The notes beneath the pieces are model-generated. The model was not told the DNA's origin, searched no databases, and worked only from the letters and a program-made list of their open reading frames with translations. Shown here piece after piece: positions 55,440-64,000 of a stretch of DNA of 64,000 nucleotides. The stretch is from contig NW_004955404.1 of assembly GCF_000276665.1 (NCBI RefSeq), positions 35,362,025 through 35,426,024 of the forward strand, given 5' to 3'. How positions within the stretch are numbered: the first letter of the stretch is position 1; each line of letters starts with the position of its first letter. The position numbers and the translations under genes are program-made. Origin of the DNA: Chinchilla lanigera (taxonomy: Eukaryota > Chordata > Mammalia > Rodentia > Chinchillidae).

Positions 55440-57011
55440 ATTCCTTCATTGCTTATTAAGTTTATTAATACAATTTTAATATACATAGTGGTCATATTCA
55501 TTATAGGGAATTTTTACCTATATATATTACATATCTTAAATCCTCTTTGTTTACCCCAAATCTCTCCTCTCCCTTCAACTGCTTTACCCTCCTTATTTAC
55601 AAAGCTTTATTTCCATTTTTCTTCGCTTTTCCCTTCTTTCCTTTCCCCTGGCCATCCCTAGTTCCCCTTTCATTTGAACTATTCCTTACTATTTCATAAT
55701 ATCTGTTATACATTTTGGTCCTTATTTGCATTAAAGATTCTTACACCAAAGAAACAATGTGATATTTACACATATGAGACTGATTTATTTAAGAGCATGA
55801 TCTCAAGTTGAATCCATTTACATAGGAATATCTCAAGTTTCTCCTTCTTTATGTCTGAGTAATACTCCATTTTATAAAAAAGACTATTTCTTTTTTATCC
55901 ATTCCTCTGCTGATGGGCATTTGGGTTGTCTCCAAGATTTAACTGCTACAAACTGTGCCACTATAGACATGGGTGCACATATATCAATGTGATATGATAT
56001 TTTTCATACTTCTGGGAAGATATTCAGAAGGGGAATAGCTCAGTCAAATGTGACCTCTAATCCTTGTTTTTTGAAGTATCTTCACACTGATTTCCATAGT
56101 GGTTGTACCAGTCTATACTCCTACCAACAGTGCAGAAGGGTTCCTTTTTCCACACAGCAACTCCAGCATTTATTATTGGTTGATTTCTTGATGATAGCCA
56201 TTCTTTCTGGGGTGAGATGGAATCTCAGCATTGTTTTAATTTGCGTCTCTCAAACGACCAGTGATGTTGAATATTTTTTCATATATTTATTTGTCATGTG
56301 TGTTTCTTCTTCTGAGACATACGCATTCATCTCAGATGCCAATTTTTGGACTGAATCTTTGAATTTGGAGGGGGTCTGATTTTTAAATTCTTTATATATT
56401 CTAGATATTAGTACCTTGTCTGAAGGACAACTGGCTGAAGTTTTTTCCACTCTGTAGGTTATATTTTCACTCTATTCATAATTTCTTTACTTGCACAAAC
56501 ACTTTTTAATAGGATGAGTTCCTGAATGTTGATACTTTGTATTATTTTCCCTGGGATCAGGGTTTTGTTCATGAAGTCTCTGCCTACAACTATGTCTTCA
56601 AGTTCCTAGTCTCCTTTTAAGTAGATTTAGTGTTTCTATTTTAATGTTTAGTCTTAGTGCTTTGTGTTAATGTTTTAAGGTAAAACAATTTTTCCAGCAC
56701 CATTTATTAAAATGACTTTCTTCCAGGGAAGATGCTTGCATCATTTATCAAAGATAACATGGTTGAGCATGCTTGGAGTTGTTTCTGGATTTTCTAATAT
56801 GTTCCATTGGTCCTCAGGTCTGTTTTTCGTTTTCCAGTACCATGTTTTTTATTATAGTAGCTTTGTAGTATAATTTCAGGTCAGGAATTTGATACCCTCT
56901 GTGTTATCTTTGTTGGCTGGGATTGTTTCTGTTATTTTAAGTCTTTTCTGTATCCACATGAATTTCAGGAATGTTTTCTCTATGTTTGTGAAGCACGCTA
57001 ATAGAATTTTA

Positions 57012-57122
57012 TGTTTTTGTTGTTGTTGTTGTTTTTTGTCTTTTTTCTGGTACCGGGAATCAAACTCACGACCTCGCACTTGCCAGGCAGGCGCTATGCC
57101 ACTGAGCTAAATCCCCAGCCCC
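57012..57122 (-). mobile_element. ID SINE, minus strand, nested in L1 ORF2
   Basis: GTTGTT-type T-rich tail, TTTTTTCTGGTACCGGGAATC, CACTTGCCAGGCAGGCGC and GCCACTGAGCTAAATCCCCAGCCCC. Flanks are TAGAATTTTA (57002-57011) and TGGAATTTTA (57123-57132), one mismatch. Open frames across it on both strands are artefacts. Confidence 0.95.
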
Positions 57123-58002
57123 TGGAATTTTAATTTGGACTGCATAAAGACTGCATAGTAATTTTGAGAGTATAGCCATTTTTCCCTATGTTGATTCTTC
57201 CTAGCTACAAGCAAGAGATATCTTTCCATTTTCTGATATCCTCTTCAATCATTTTCCTCAGAGTATTATAGTTTTTAATGTAGAGGTCTTTTACTCAGTT
57301 TAATAGACTGATATTTCTAAGTACTTTATGTTTGAATGTTATTGTGATAGATGATGTTTCACTAATTTTTATCTCAGCAAGTTTATTTGTGTACAGAAAT
57401 GCTATTGATTTTTGAGTATTGACTTTGTGTCCCACTATGCTACTAAATTTGGTAAATAAATCTAGAAGCATTTCGGTGAAGTTTTTCATGTGTTCTATGT
57501 ACAGTATCATGTAATCTGAGAATAATTACAATTTTTTCCCTTCCTATTTTATTCATTTTATTTTTTCTCTTTTCTAATTGCTCTGTTAATATTTCCAGAC
57601 CTATATTGAATAACAGTGGTGATAGAGGACATTCTGGTCTTAGTCCTGATTTTATAATGAAATCTTTCTGTTTTTACCTGTTCAATATGATGTTCACTGT
57701 TGGTTTGCTATGGATGGCTTTTATGAAATTAAGATTTAAAACCATCTATTCCAATTTTCTATAGGATTTTTATCATGAATGGGCATTGAACTTTTTCAAA
57801 AGATTTCTCTGCATTTGTTCAGATAATCATGTGATTTTTGTTTTTGATTCTGTTGATATAGTGTAATACATTTATTGATTCACATATATTGGACCATCCC
57901 TGCATCCCTGGGATAAATCCTACTTGGTCATAGTGCATAATCTTGATGATTTGCTGCACTGTCTTTGCCAGTATCTTTTTGAGGATTTTTGCATCTATAT
58001 TC

Positions 58003-58025
58003 TTTTTTTTTTTTTCTTTTTTTGA
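58003..58025 (-). mobile_element. 23-bp tail-only retroposon insertion with TSD, in L1
   Basis: A T-rich 23-bp segment is flanked by identical ATCTATATTC at 57993-58002 and 58026-58035. L1 ORF2 at this site normally reads 'gcatctatattcat' without a break, so the insert plus one duplicate are extra. It looks like a poly(A) tail inserted with almost no template sequence. Confidence 0.75.
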
Positions 58026-59695
58026 ATCTATATTCATTAAGCAGATTGACCTGTAGTTCTCTTTTTTGGTTGGGTCCTTCTCTGATTTTGCTATCAGGAT
58101 ATTACTTGCTTACAGATATATGTTTGGTTGTATTTCTTCCTTTTCAATTTAATTAAAGAGTTTAATTAATAATGGCATTAAAGCTTTTTAAAATTTCTCA
58201 TAGAATACAGCAGTAAATCTGTAGGGCCTGGGCTTTTCTTTGCTGGTAATATTTAAATTATATTTTCAATGCAACCAACTAATATGGGTAATTTAAATTT
58301 TGCATTTCCTTTATTCAGTTTTGACAATTCATATGCGGACAGGAATTTCTTCATTTCTTCTGAGTTTTTCATCGTATTAGAGTATAAGTTCTCAAAGTAG
58401 GTATTGATGATCTTCTGGAATTCCACAGGATCCATTGTGGAATTGGGTGATCCATTTCACCCTTTTCATTCTGAATTGCATGAATTTGAGTCTTTTCTTT
58501 CCTGTTGTGATAAGGCTGGCTAAGGGCTTATCAGTTTTATTTAATCTTTCAAAGAGCGAACTCTTTGATTCATTGATTGCATTGTTTTCTTAATCTCAAT
58601 TGTATTAATTTCTCCTCTTGCCTTTATAATTGCCTTTCTTGTAAAGCTTTGGGTTTGATTTGTTCTTCTTTTTTAGAAGTTTGAGGTTCAACATTAAGTT
58701 GCTTATTTGATCTCATTCTGTTTTCTGATGTGATAATTCACTACTATAGATTTCTCTCTTAGGACTGCTTTCCTTGTGTCCCACACATCCCAGTATGTTG
58801 TATCAGCACTATCATTTGACTGTAGATTTTGTTTAATTTCTTCTTTAATTTTATCTGTGACTCATTTGTTGTTCAGAAGGGTGTTATTTTATTTTCCATG
58901 TGTTTATGGAGTTTTTGCAGCTTCTTTTGTCATTCATTTCTAACTTCATTTCACTATGGTCAGATAATATGCATGGGATAATTTCAATTCCTTTGCAATT
59001 ACTTAAGCATGTTCTATAGGCTTGTATATGTTTATTTTGGAGAATGTTCCATGTGCAGCTGAGAAGAATATGTTTCCTTTTATGCATTCTTGTGGAGTGG
59101 AACAGTCTGCAGACATCTACTATGTCCATTTGTTCATGGGCTTCCTTTAGTTCTGACATTTCTTTGCTGATTTTTGTCTAGCTTATCTGTTTATTTGTCA
59201 CAGTGGGGTTTTAAGGTCTGCCATTATAACATTTTCACATTTATGTGATTTTTCATGTCAGTTATTTGTTTTATGTAGTTGGTTTCACTCGTATTTGGTG
59301 CATATACATTTCTGATTGCTGTCTCATCTTCTTGAGTTATCCATTTTACAAGTCTATAGTGACCTTCTTTGTCTCTTTTGATCAGTCTTGGCTTGAAATT
59401 CCCATTGTCTTCAAATAAAAAAGCTACCCTTGCTTTTTTCTAAGTTCCTATTGCATAGAGTATTTTTTTTCCACCCTTTGATTTTTAGTCTATGAATTTT
59501 TTTTGAGTTAAATTTATGTCTTATATGCAGCATATTGTTTAATCTTGTTTCTTGATACATTCTACCAGTCTGTTTCTTTTGATTGGTGAATTGAGACCAT
59601 GATCATGGATGGTTATTACTGATTTTATATATATATATATTGCCATATCCTCCTCTTTATTTTCCTGTTGTTGGTTCCATGTCTTTCCCCTCTGT

Positions 59696-60650
59696 TTAAT
59701 TGCTTGCCTTGCCTGGTGGCTTCTTTCTACTAGTGTTCTTGGAATTGTGGTCTTCCTTATCTTTTTCTAAATTATCCTTTAGAGCATCTTGGAGAGCTGA
59801 TTTTGTGGTCTTGAATTTCTTCAGGTGTTCTTTCTCATTGAAGTACCATATTTCTCTATTGATTTTGAAAGACAGTTTTGCAGTGTACATCAATCTGGTT
59901 TGCCGTTTGCTTGCTTTTAGGGCTTGAAATACCTCACTCTGAGCTTTTCTGGACTTGAGTGTTTGTGTTGAGAAATCTGCAGTGATTCTGATGGATTTTT
60001 CTTTATAGATAATTTGTTTCTTTTCATTAACTACTTTCAATATTCTTTTCTTGTGGTGAATTCCTAAAGTCATGATTATTATATACTTTGGTGTAGATTT
60101 ATTTTGGTCTTGGTTATTTGGAGTTCTATATGCCTCATTTATTTGTATTTTAAATTCTTTATCTATGTGTGGTAAGTTTTCTGCTATTACTTCTGTGAAG
60201 AGATTATTATTGCATTTCCGGCTTTCTCCAATCAGTCTTGTGTTGCTATTCTTTGCCTCACCTTGCAGCTGTCAGGTCTGTTTTTCCATGTTTTGTTGCT
60301 ATTTTTAAGATGTTATTCTTTTCTTGATAACTAACTGCAATGCTATCTTCTAATCTGATAGTCCATTGTTGCCTTTCCTTATTCTTTTGCATACACTTTC
60401 AGTGAAAGTTTTATTGTTTAAAAATATGGATATCTGTTTTGATCTGTTTCATGGCTTCTATTTCTTTCCTATGTTGATTATCTGTGGTTTTTATCATTTT
60501 CATAAGCTTTTTTATTTTTTAATCTTTATCTACTCTAGGTTCATTAAGCATGTCTTTCATTTTGATCATCACTTTTTTTTTACCTCACAGGTTATTTTTT
60601 CTATAGCCACCTAGGGCGGCCTAGAGATCTGGGGGTTGCATTTCTGCTAT
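59696..60650 (-). pseudogene. L1 ORF1 pseudogene (RNA-binding chaperone), C-terminal frame open
   Basis: The 125-codon open stretch 60073-59696 matches the ORF1p C-terminal domain. IIYKEKSIRITADFSTQTLKSR corresponds to the family's 'KGKPIRLTADLSAETLQARR', and YTAKLSFKINREIWYF to 'YPAKLSFISEGEIKYF'. Upstream, in another frame, the RRM end (INEAYRTPNN...KSTPKYIIIM) can be read at about 60130-60065. The N-terminal coiled coil up to about 60650 is only inferred from position. ORF1p normally trimerises and packages L1 RNA; this copy is broken. Confidence 0.85.
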
Positions 60651-62340
60651 TGTGTCTTTTCACTCTCTATTTTCTATTATTTGTTTGTTTTGCTTTCTGT
60701 TTTGGTGCTTATAGATTTCTCATGATAGATAACATTATCACTAATATGGAGGCTTTCCTAGAAAATGTTTATTCCTTAGAGTTGTCTTTGAGGTGTAGAT
60801 AGTTCTTGATCTTTATGTTTCTCCCATGATCTGACCTTCCCAATTCATTAATGATGAGAAATTGCTATTTATTTGACTTAGTACCACATAGTATGGTATT
60901 GGACTGTAGTGAATGTTATCACCCCAGACTATCACAGTGTTGTCATAGGAGGGAGAAAAAATGATTGCAACTTGTATGACATCCTCACTAAACTACTACA
61001 ATTAGCAATAACAATAGCAACAGGCATAACCTAGTAACCAACCAACTGTGATAACTATTAACTTGGTACCTTAAACTACAGGAGCAAGTTCTACAGTTAT
61101 ATAACAAAATCCAACATATACCAGGAACTTGTATGTGATGAATTTCCCATTGGTAGATTAATTTTATCCTGATTGAGGGGATACATAAAAGAAATAGGGG
61201 AAAAACAGATAGATGAATGAGGAGAAATATAATAGAAGGAGGGCTGTAAGGGAAAGGTTGATCACCAAAGTTTTGGGAAACTGGGGTGGAATGCAAGAAA
61301 GAAAGAATGAAAAAGAAAGCAAAGCAATATTCAAGCAAGCCAGAAAGAAAAGAGACTATGTTCACTCATATGAAAGTATCATAAAATCAAGAGAGATTGT
61401 TGAGGCAAGGGAAAAAAAGATGAATAGAAAAAAAAAAAATAAAAAGCCAAAAAAACAAAATAGTAAAAAAAAAAAAAATCAGAAACAAAACAAAAAAAAA
61501 ATCAGAAACAAAACCAGAAAAACAAAACATAAAACAAAACAAGCAAAAAAGAGAAAAACAAGAAAAATAATCAGATTGTAAAAGGAAAGCCACTCAAACA
61601 AACAAAGAAAAAGTGAAGTAGTAAAATCTCTCTGGTGTTCACAGTTCTATAGTAGTATCCAAGTCAGATTCCAGAAATGTGCTGTGCTTTGCATATCCCA
61701 TCAGATTTGCAGTAGGCTTTGAGCTGGGCATGAGGTTTATCTTGTCCTCTGGGTGTGGGTGCTGGGACTGGTCTTAAGCTGACAGTGATTTGAATATTCA
61801 CTTCTCTTTTCTGCGTTTGTCTCCAGGGCACTCTCCCAGTTGCTGTGATGCCCTCAGGTAGGGAGGGTCCAGGGATGTTCCCAGCTGAGTGTACAGTTGG
61901 TTCCTTCTGGACCTTCCACAGCTCCCTCTTTTTCACACCATTAGCTCCTTTAACTTGCTGGTCATAGGACAGGGGAGTGCCCTTGTCCCATCATAGGCCA
62001 AGGTTACGTGCTTGCTTGTCTCATTGGGGCAAGGAGGCCACCAGCAAAGAGTCTGGGTCATCCCAACTCCTACCTCTCAGAAGAATTCCCCATATTATGC
62101 TTCCCATCTGCAGCAGTGCACTGTGACTAGATGGCCCTTCCCTCCCTCCACTCCAGGACTTTGGCAGCAAGGCCACCCAGAACTGTTCTGCTGCTGGGGT
62201 TTGCCCCATTACCTTCACTTCACTCCCCAAATGCTCATTCTGTGGAGCCTCTCAGGAAACAGTGTCCTGCTGTGCTGTGCCTGCTCTGCCAGGGCGTCTC
62301 ATTTCCCTTTTGAAAGATAGGTTCACTAGAAGTTAAATAA
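60651..62340 (-). promoter_or_regulatory. Probable L1 5' UTR (promoter region)
   Basis: Directly upstream of ORF1 on the minus strand. It comprises an A-rich block (61420-61570; T-rich in sense orientation) and a GC-richer block with CTG/CCT-rich text (61680-62310), the richest GC in the window. Position, length and composition suit an L1 5' UTR with its internal promoter, but I cannot match it to a known consensus. Open frames here (for example 62012-62320) have no recognisable domain. Confidence 0.5.
61415..61575. repeat. A-rich tract with CAAAA/CAGAAA units
   Basis: Long A runs separated by single C/G/T; ATCAGAAACAAAAC repeats. The Lys-rich and Phe-rich frames across it are artefacts. Confidence 0.9.
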
Positions 62341-62399
62341 TTTTCTGATTCCTTCAAACTTTTGTACCTTGTTTCCTTCACTCACCCCATCTCCAATCC

Positions 62400-62501
62400 T
62401 CTCTCCTTCCTTCCTTTCTTTCTTCCTTTCTCTCTCTTTCTTCCTTTCTCTCTTTCTTCCTTCCTTTCTTCCTTCCTTCCTTCCTTCCTTCCTTCCTTCC
62501 T

Positions 62502-62553
<52 letters not shown>

Positions 62554-62582
62554 TCCCTTCTTTCTTTTTCTTTCTTTTCCTT
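62400..62582. repeat. (CTTC)n/(CTTT)n pyrimidine microsatellite
   Basis: About 180 bp of almost pure pyrimidine: mixed CTTT/CTTC, then a clean CTTC block and a clean CTTT block (62500-62555). All frames (poly-Phe/Leu/Ser or Lys/Glu/Arg) are translation artefacts. It sits at the 5' edge of the L1. Confidence 0.98.
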
Positions 62583-64000
62583 TCAGTTGTCTTTTCATTT
62601 TTTTCCTGAACTTCAATGTATGTATGGTTCAAAGTTGCTACCACATTTGAAGTTTATAACATCCATGCCTGAATAGAATTGAGTTTGTAGCCAGTACCAT
62701 ATATTTTTCCTTGTACGATCACTCTCTAGCAGGTACAACTCTGGTAATATGCACATTTTTCAGGACTGCCCAAAATGTGCTTGATTTTACTTTTAAAACT
62801 GACTTCCTAGTATTTGCTTCAAAGTACTCTACAGTTTAGTAAGTGTTTGCTTAGAGGTTGTTCTCAGAACCTTGATCCCACTAAAAGGCTTTTGCCTTTT
62901 AGGGTGGTCTGTGTCTGACTTAAGGAATCTGTTTAGTTCTGTTCTTTGTCCTGCTAATGGCTGCTCAGTTTCTTAAATCTATTGCTTGCTCACCACACCT
63001 TTTTGTACCCAGGGTGAAATATCATCCCAGTGGGAGAGCTTCAGTATCTCTCGCCTTGGTTCTCTATCAAGCTTGTGATTGCCCTGTCATTTTGCTTTTT
63101 CTCGTTTCTTTTTAGTATAATAAACCTATGTGTGCCCCCTTAGTTGCTCATTATGAAGATCTCCAGTTTTTAAGATCTCCAACTTTTCCTATAGGCATGG
63201 GATTTTTCACACTCTTGCAAATAAGTATGTCTCATTTGTGAAGAATTGACCACATTTTACTCTTTATTGCATGGCTCTCTAGAATGGCACAAACATGCAG
63301 TTTCATAACTGCATGAAAGTTGAAAAGAGGAAGAGCCTCCCAAGTTATACTTCTGCTCTATGAGAAAGTGCTCTGCAGGATGTAGAGTGGGTTCCCTGTT
63401 TTGCTTCTGCTGTGGAAACTTTACCTTAAAAAAAGTATGACTGAGGGTGCTGACCATGTCCAAGTATTCTAATCTTGTGGTGTCTTCTACCAAGGCTTTG
63501 GGAACCTGGGTGTTAGAATGGAGGTCCTCCTAGGCATGACTGCTCAAAATAGCTTTGTGTAACTTGAGTTTGGGGAAAATGATAAATGCCAATGATTTGT
63601 TCATTTTGGGATAAAACAGTTGTTAAGACTAGGAACCAGACAGGAAGTGATGACCGTGAAGTGAAGCCTGTTGAGTATGGGGAAAAATAGGTTGTGACTC
63701 AAATGTTTCAGATTTTCATAGCATTTAGTAGATTTTATTAATGAATGCTTTTCAGTTTGGTATATGCCATGAAAATAATATAGAGATATAAAATAATTCT
63801 TTACAAAAATAATTTACAACATAATTTTGGTGTGAGAACCTGCTGTGATCCTTACTCTGCCAAGGTAGAGTTAATCTCTCATGGAATTTATATTTAAAGG
63901 TAAATATTTGTTTATTCTGTCAAAAGTTAAAGTATTTCTTTTGGCAAAATACTTTAACAAGTTAAATGTAGACTTTTTGCAACATTACTGAATATATTTA
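62583..64000. other. Unassigned sequence to window end
   Basis: No repeat or gene recognised with confidence. AGTATAATAAACCTATGTGTGCCCCC at 63113-63138 has an LTR-like polyadenylation look, but I found no matching LTR body. Confidence 0.4.

Larger units (their letters stand above)
55982..59690 (-). pseudogene. L1 ORF2 pseudogene (endonuclease and reverse transcriptase)
   Basis: Fragments in different frames follow the ORF2 order. The end of the endonuclease domain is at 59159-58884 (CKGIEIIPCILSDHSEMKLE, with the SDH motif). A reverse-transcriptase N-terminal part is at 58435-58253 (FQKIINTYFENLYSNT...MKKFL). The block [13 protein letters not shown] is near 57940. The catalytic block is at about 57512, followed by HKVNTQKSIAFLYTN (57430-57386) and C-terminal pieces at 56450-56250. 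The catalytic motif, normally F-A-D-D, reads F-S-D-Y here (just upstream of MILYIEH), so polymerase activity is lost even apart from the stops and frameshifts. An ID SINE at 57012-57122 also interrupts it. Confidence 0.85.
55440..62340 (-). mobile_element. Nearly full-length, inactive L1, minus strand
   Basis: Read in reverse it runs from a GC-richer 5' segment (62340 to about 60700, probably the 5' UTR) through ORF1 (about 60650-59696), ORF2 (about 59690-56230) and the 3' UTR to about 55440. Landmarks on the plus strand include GAGTAATACTCCATTTTATA (55857), ACCAACAGTGCAGAAGGGTTCC (56123), GGTGATAGAGGACATTCTGGTCTTAGTCCTGATTTTATAATG (57619) and GAAGAATATGTTTCC (59061). At about 6.9 kb it has the length of a complete L1. 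Terminal duplications could not be found by eye. It carries an ID SINE and a 23-bp tail-only insertion. Confidence 0.85.

Noticed and set aside
61213..61593. 122-codon Lys-rich frame and its Phe-rich antisense partner
   Set aside because: Produced by the A-rich tract in the putative L1 5' UTR.
62326..62676. Overlapping ORFs rich in Phe/Leu/Ser or Lys/Glu/Arg
   Set aside because: They are translations of the (CTTC/CTTT)n microsatellite.
63000..63250. Possible ERV LTR with AATAAA at 63118
   Set aside because: No TG...CA borders, no promoter box and no matching second copy could be found.

Overview
This is a window of mammalian, almost certainly rodent, nuclear DNA from an AT-rich, gene-poor region (a gene desert or a very large intron). 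Nearly every recognisable feature is a transposable element, and I find no exon, intact protein-coding gene, tRNA or other functional RNA gene. The rodent call rests on two SINE families. One is B1 (7SL-derived, with the internal 29-bp-type duplication typical of rodent B1). The other is an ID-like, tRNA-Ala-derived SINE with a distinctive 3' junction reading GGTACCGGAGAAAAACC. Three old minus-strand copies join B1 to ID in the order B1-ID-poly(A), the arrangement called B1-dID, known from squirrel-, dormouse-, beaver- and guinea-pig-related rodents rather than mice and rats. My best guess is a castorimorph (beaver, kangaroo rat or pocket mouse) or another non-muroid rodent; the species is not proven.

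Layout. 0-10 kb: a decayed minus-strand L1 (about 1620-5860) is split by a 1.5 kb composite repeat, and a second copy of that composite lies at about 8330-9965. 10-22 kb: L1 tails, an MLT1 LTR (14165-14668), a MER5A-like hAT fragment, an ID SINE, a 100-N gap (15433-15532) and long unassigned AT-rich stretches. 22.4-24.9 kb: a broken Tigger (pogo-type) DNA transposon whose transposase pseudogene is interrupted by a solo ERV2-type LTR with a 6-bp target duplication. 25-35 kb: L2-like and L1 fragments, several ID SINEs with clear target-site duplications, and a second 100-N gap (34953-35052). 36.6-39 kb: a minus-strand L1 carrying three nested SINEs. 39.2-44 kb: the longest stretch with no repeat I recognise. 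44-55 kb: L1 fragments, SINEs, microsatellites and MaLR LTRs, one of them interrupted by a truncated L1. 55.4-62.3 kb: a nearly complete but inactive minus-strand L1 with ORF1 and ORF2 remnants. 62.4-64 kb: a (CTTT/CTTC) tract and unassigned sequence.

There is no operon-like organisation and no evidence of a new biological system. The most rewarding observations are datable nested insertions: an LTR in Tigger, an L1 in an MLT1, a composite repeat in an L1, and a 23-bp tail-only insertion inside an L1. Also worth a look are an unnamed composite repeat, a GC-rich hairpin in the repeat-poor 39-42 kb block, and a perfect 15-bp hairpin at 20231. Repeat boundaries were estimated by eye, and family names come from remembered consensus features, not a database search.
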